From Flavobacteriales bacterium (GTDB taxonomy: Bacteria > Bacteroidota > Bacteroidia > Flavobacteriales_D > Parvicellaceae): 6,261 nucleotides of DNA. The notes under the pieces were generated by a model. It saw only the letters and a list, made by a program, of their open reading frames with translations, was not told the DNA's origin and did no database searches. Position numbers and translations under genes: made by a program. Within the stretch, counting starts at the first letter, position 1. Each line of letters starts with the position of its first letter. The stretch spans positions 1-6,261 of the forward strand of contig JALWSJ010000188.1 in assembly GCA_026993705.1 (NCBI GenBank), written 5' to 3'. Below, piece by piece: positions 5,861 to 6,261 of this stretch.

Positions 5861-6261
5861 TTATTCTTGTTTTTTACGTTCTAAAATCATCATCGTCATT
5901 CGAGATACCGATATTAACTTTCCGTCTTTATCTTTTATCTCAACTTTCCAAACATGAGTAGTTTTACCCTTATGCACTAAATCAGCCCTTCCAATTACCG
6001 AACCTTCCATGATGCTTCCAATGTGGTTGGCATTAATTTCAATACAAACACCATAATGTGTTTTCGTACCGATGATTAAGTATGTTCCAACACTCCCTAA
6101 CGTCTCTGCTAAAGCTACATTTGCACCTCCGTGCAATAAGCCCATGGGCTGAAACGTACGTTCATCAACCGGCATTTCTGCAACTAGATAATCTCGACCA
6201 ACTTCAGTAAAAACAATCCCTAAATTATCAATTAGGGTGTTTTCACAAATCGCATCTATAT
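5861..6261 (-). CDS. PaaI/MenI-type hotdog thioesterase, start outside window
   Basis: A partial gene: the frame stays open through the right edge, and the 133 codons visible, including the stop, continue naturally upstream of the in-frame ATG at 6175. That ATG is therefore internal, falling within the conserved stretch that leads to QPMGLLHGGA. The product is a small hotdog-fold acyl-CoA thioesterase. The signature GLLHGGANVALAET is at fragment residues 40-53, with Glu52 at the catalytic position known in E. coli MenI (YdiI). INANHIGS and GRADLVHKGKTTHVWKVEI follow. Position directly before menF and menD makes 1,4-dihydroxy-2-naphthoyl-CoA hydrolase (MenI) the most likely role. The fold is shared with PaaI-type enzymes of phenylacetate metabolism, and substrate specificity cannot be read from sequence. 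At most 10-20 N-terminal residues should be missing. It is the first visible gene of the operon; its promoter lies beyond the window. Confidence 0.88.
   Translation of the reverse strand, partial: IDAICENTLIDNLGIVFTEVGRDYLVAEMPVDERTFQPMGLLHGGANVALAETLGSVGTYLIIGTKTHYGVCIEINANHIGSIMEGSVIGRADLVHKGKTTHVWKVEIKDKDGKLISVSRMTMMILERKKQE

Noticed and set aside
5861..6175. Complete thioesterase starting at the ATG at 6175
   Set aside because: The frame remains open upstream to the window edge with family-like sequence (GIVFTEVGRDYLVAE), so that Met is internal and the gene is cut by the window.

Overview
The window looks like a low-GC chromosome segment of a Bacteroidota bacterium, most likely a member of the Flavobacteriia. 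Three things suggest this. The promoters of two genes carry the TAnnTTTG -7 box that is characteristic of the phylum. Translation starts have A/T-rich leaders without Shine-Dalgarno sequences. The proteins (SmpB, a DUF5522 protein, a stand-alone MnmD, MenD, a short MenF and a PaaI-type thioesterase) read like flavobacterial homologues. It is mostly ordinary core genome, with no prophage, CRISPR array, insertion sequence, tRNA or rRNA gene.

Layout. From 60 to 1381 (minus strand, transcribed right to left) a tight three-gene unit runs mnmD, then a 65-residue Cys-rich DUF5522 protein, then smpB, with gaps of 10 bp and 1 bp. A perfect -7 box lies only 7 nt before the mnmD ATG, so the message has almost no leader. 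Upstream of it, at 1448-2293 (minus), is a seven-helix TerC-family membrane protein with its own -7 box and a 16-bp palindrome in the upstream promoter region. A weak hairpin between this gene and the mnmD promoter may be its terminator. Positions 1-59, downstream of smpB, show nothing I can name.

The 248-bp region between the divergent TerC-family gene and the tetR-type gene (2294-2541) is the most structured part of the window. It holds the TerC-family promoter and palindrome, and then, at about 2359-2521, a compact folded element. This has nested outer stems, a repeated GnAGnGGAAA-type motif on both sides of an internal loop, and a long central hairpin. It resembles a dispersed Flavobacteria intergenic element and may correspond to the Flavo-1 candidate RNA class. 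A perfect 15-bp palindrome inside it could instead, or in addition, be a repressor operator.

From 2542 to 3189 (plus strand) there is a TetR/AcrR-type regulator of unknown ligand. Its 3' end overlaps the 3' end of menD by 20 bp, tail to tail. The rest of the window (3170-6261, minus) is a menaquinone cluster, transcribed as hotdog thioesterase (running off the window edge), then menF, then menD. MenF turns chorismate into isochorismate. MenD adds a succinic semialdehyde unit from 2-oxoglutarate to make SEPHCHC. The thioesterase is a good candidate for the later 1,4-dihydroxy-2-naphthoyl-CoA hydrolysis step. I see no new defence or mobile system. The intergenic element is the item most worth following up.
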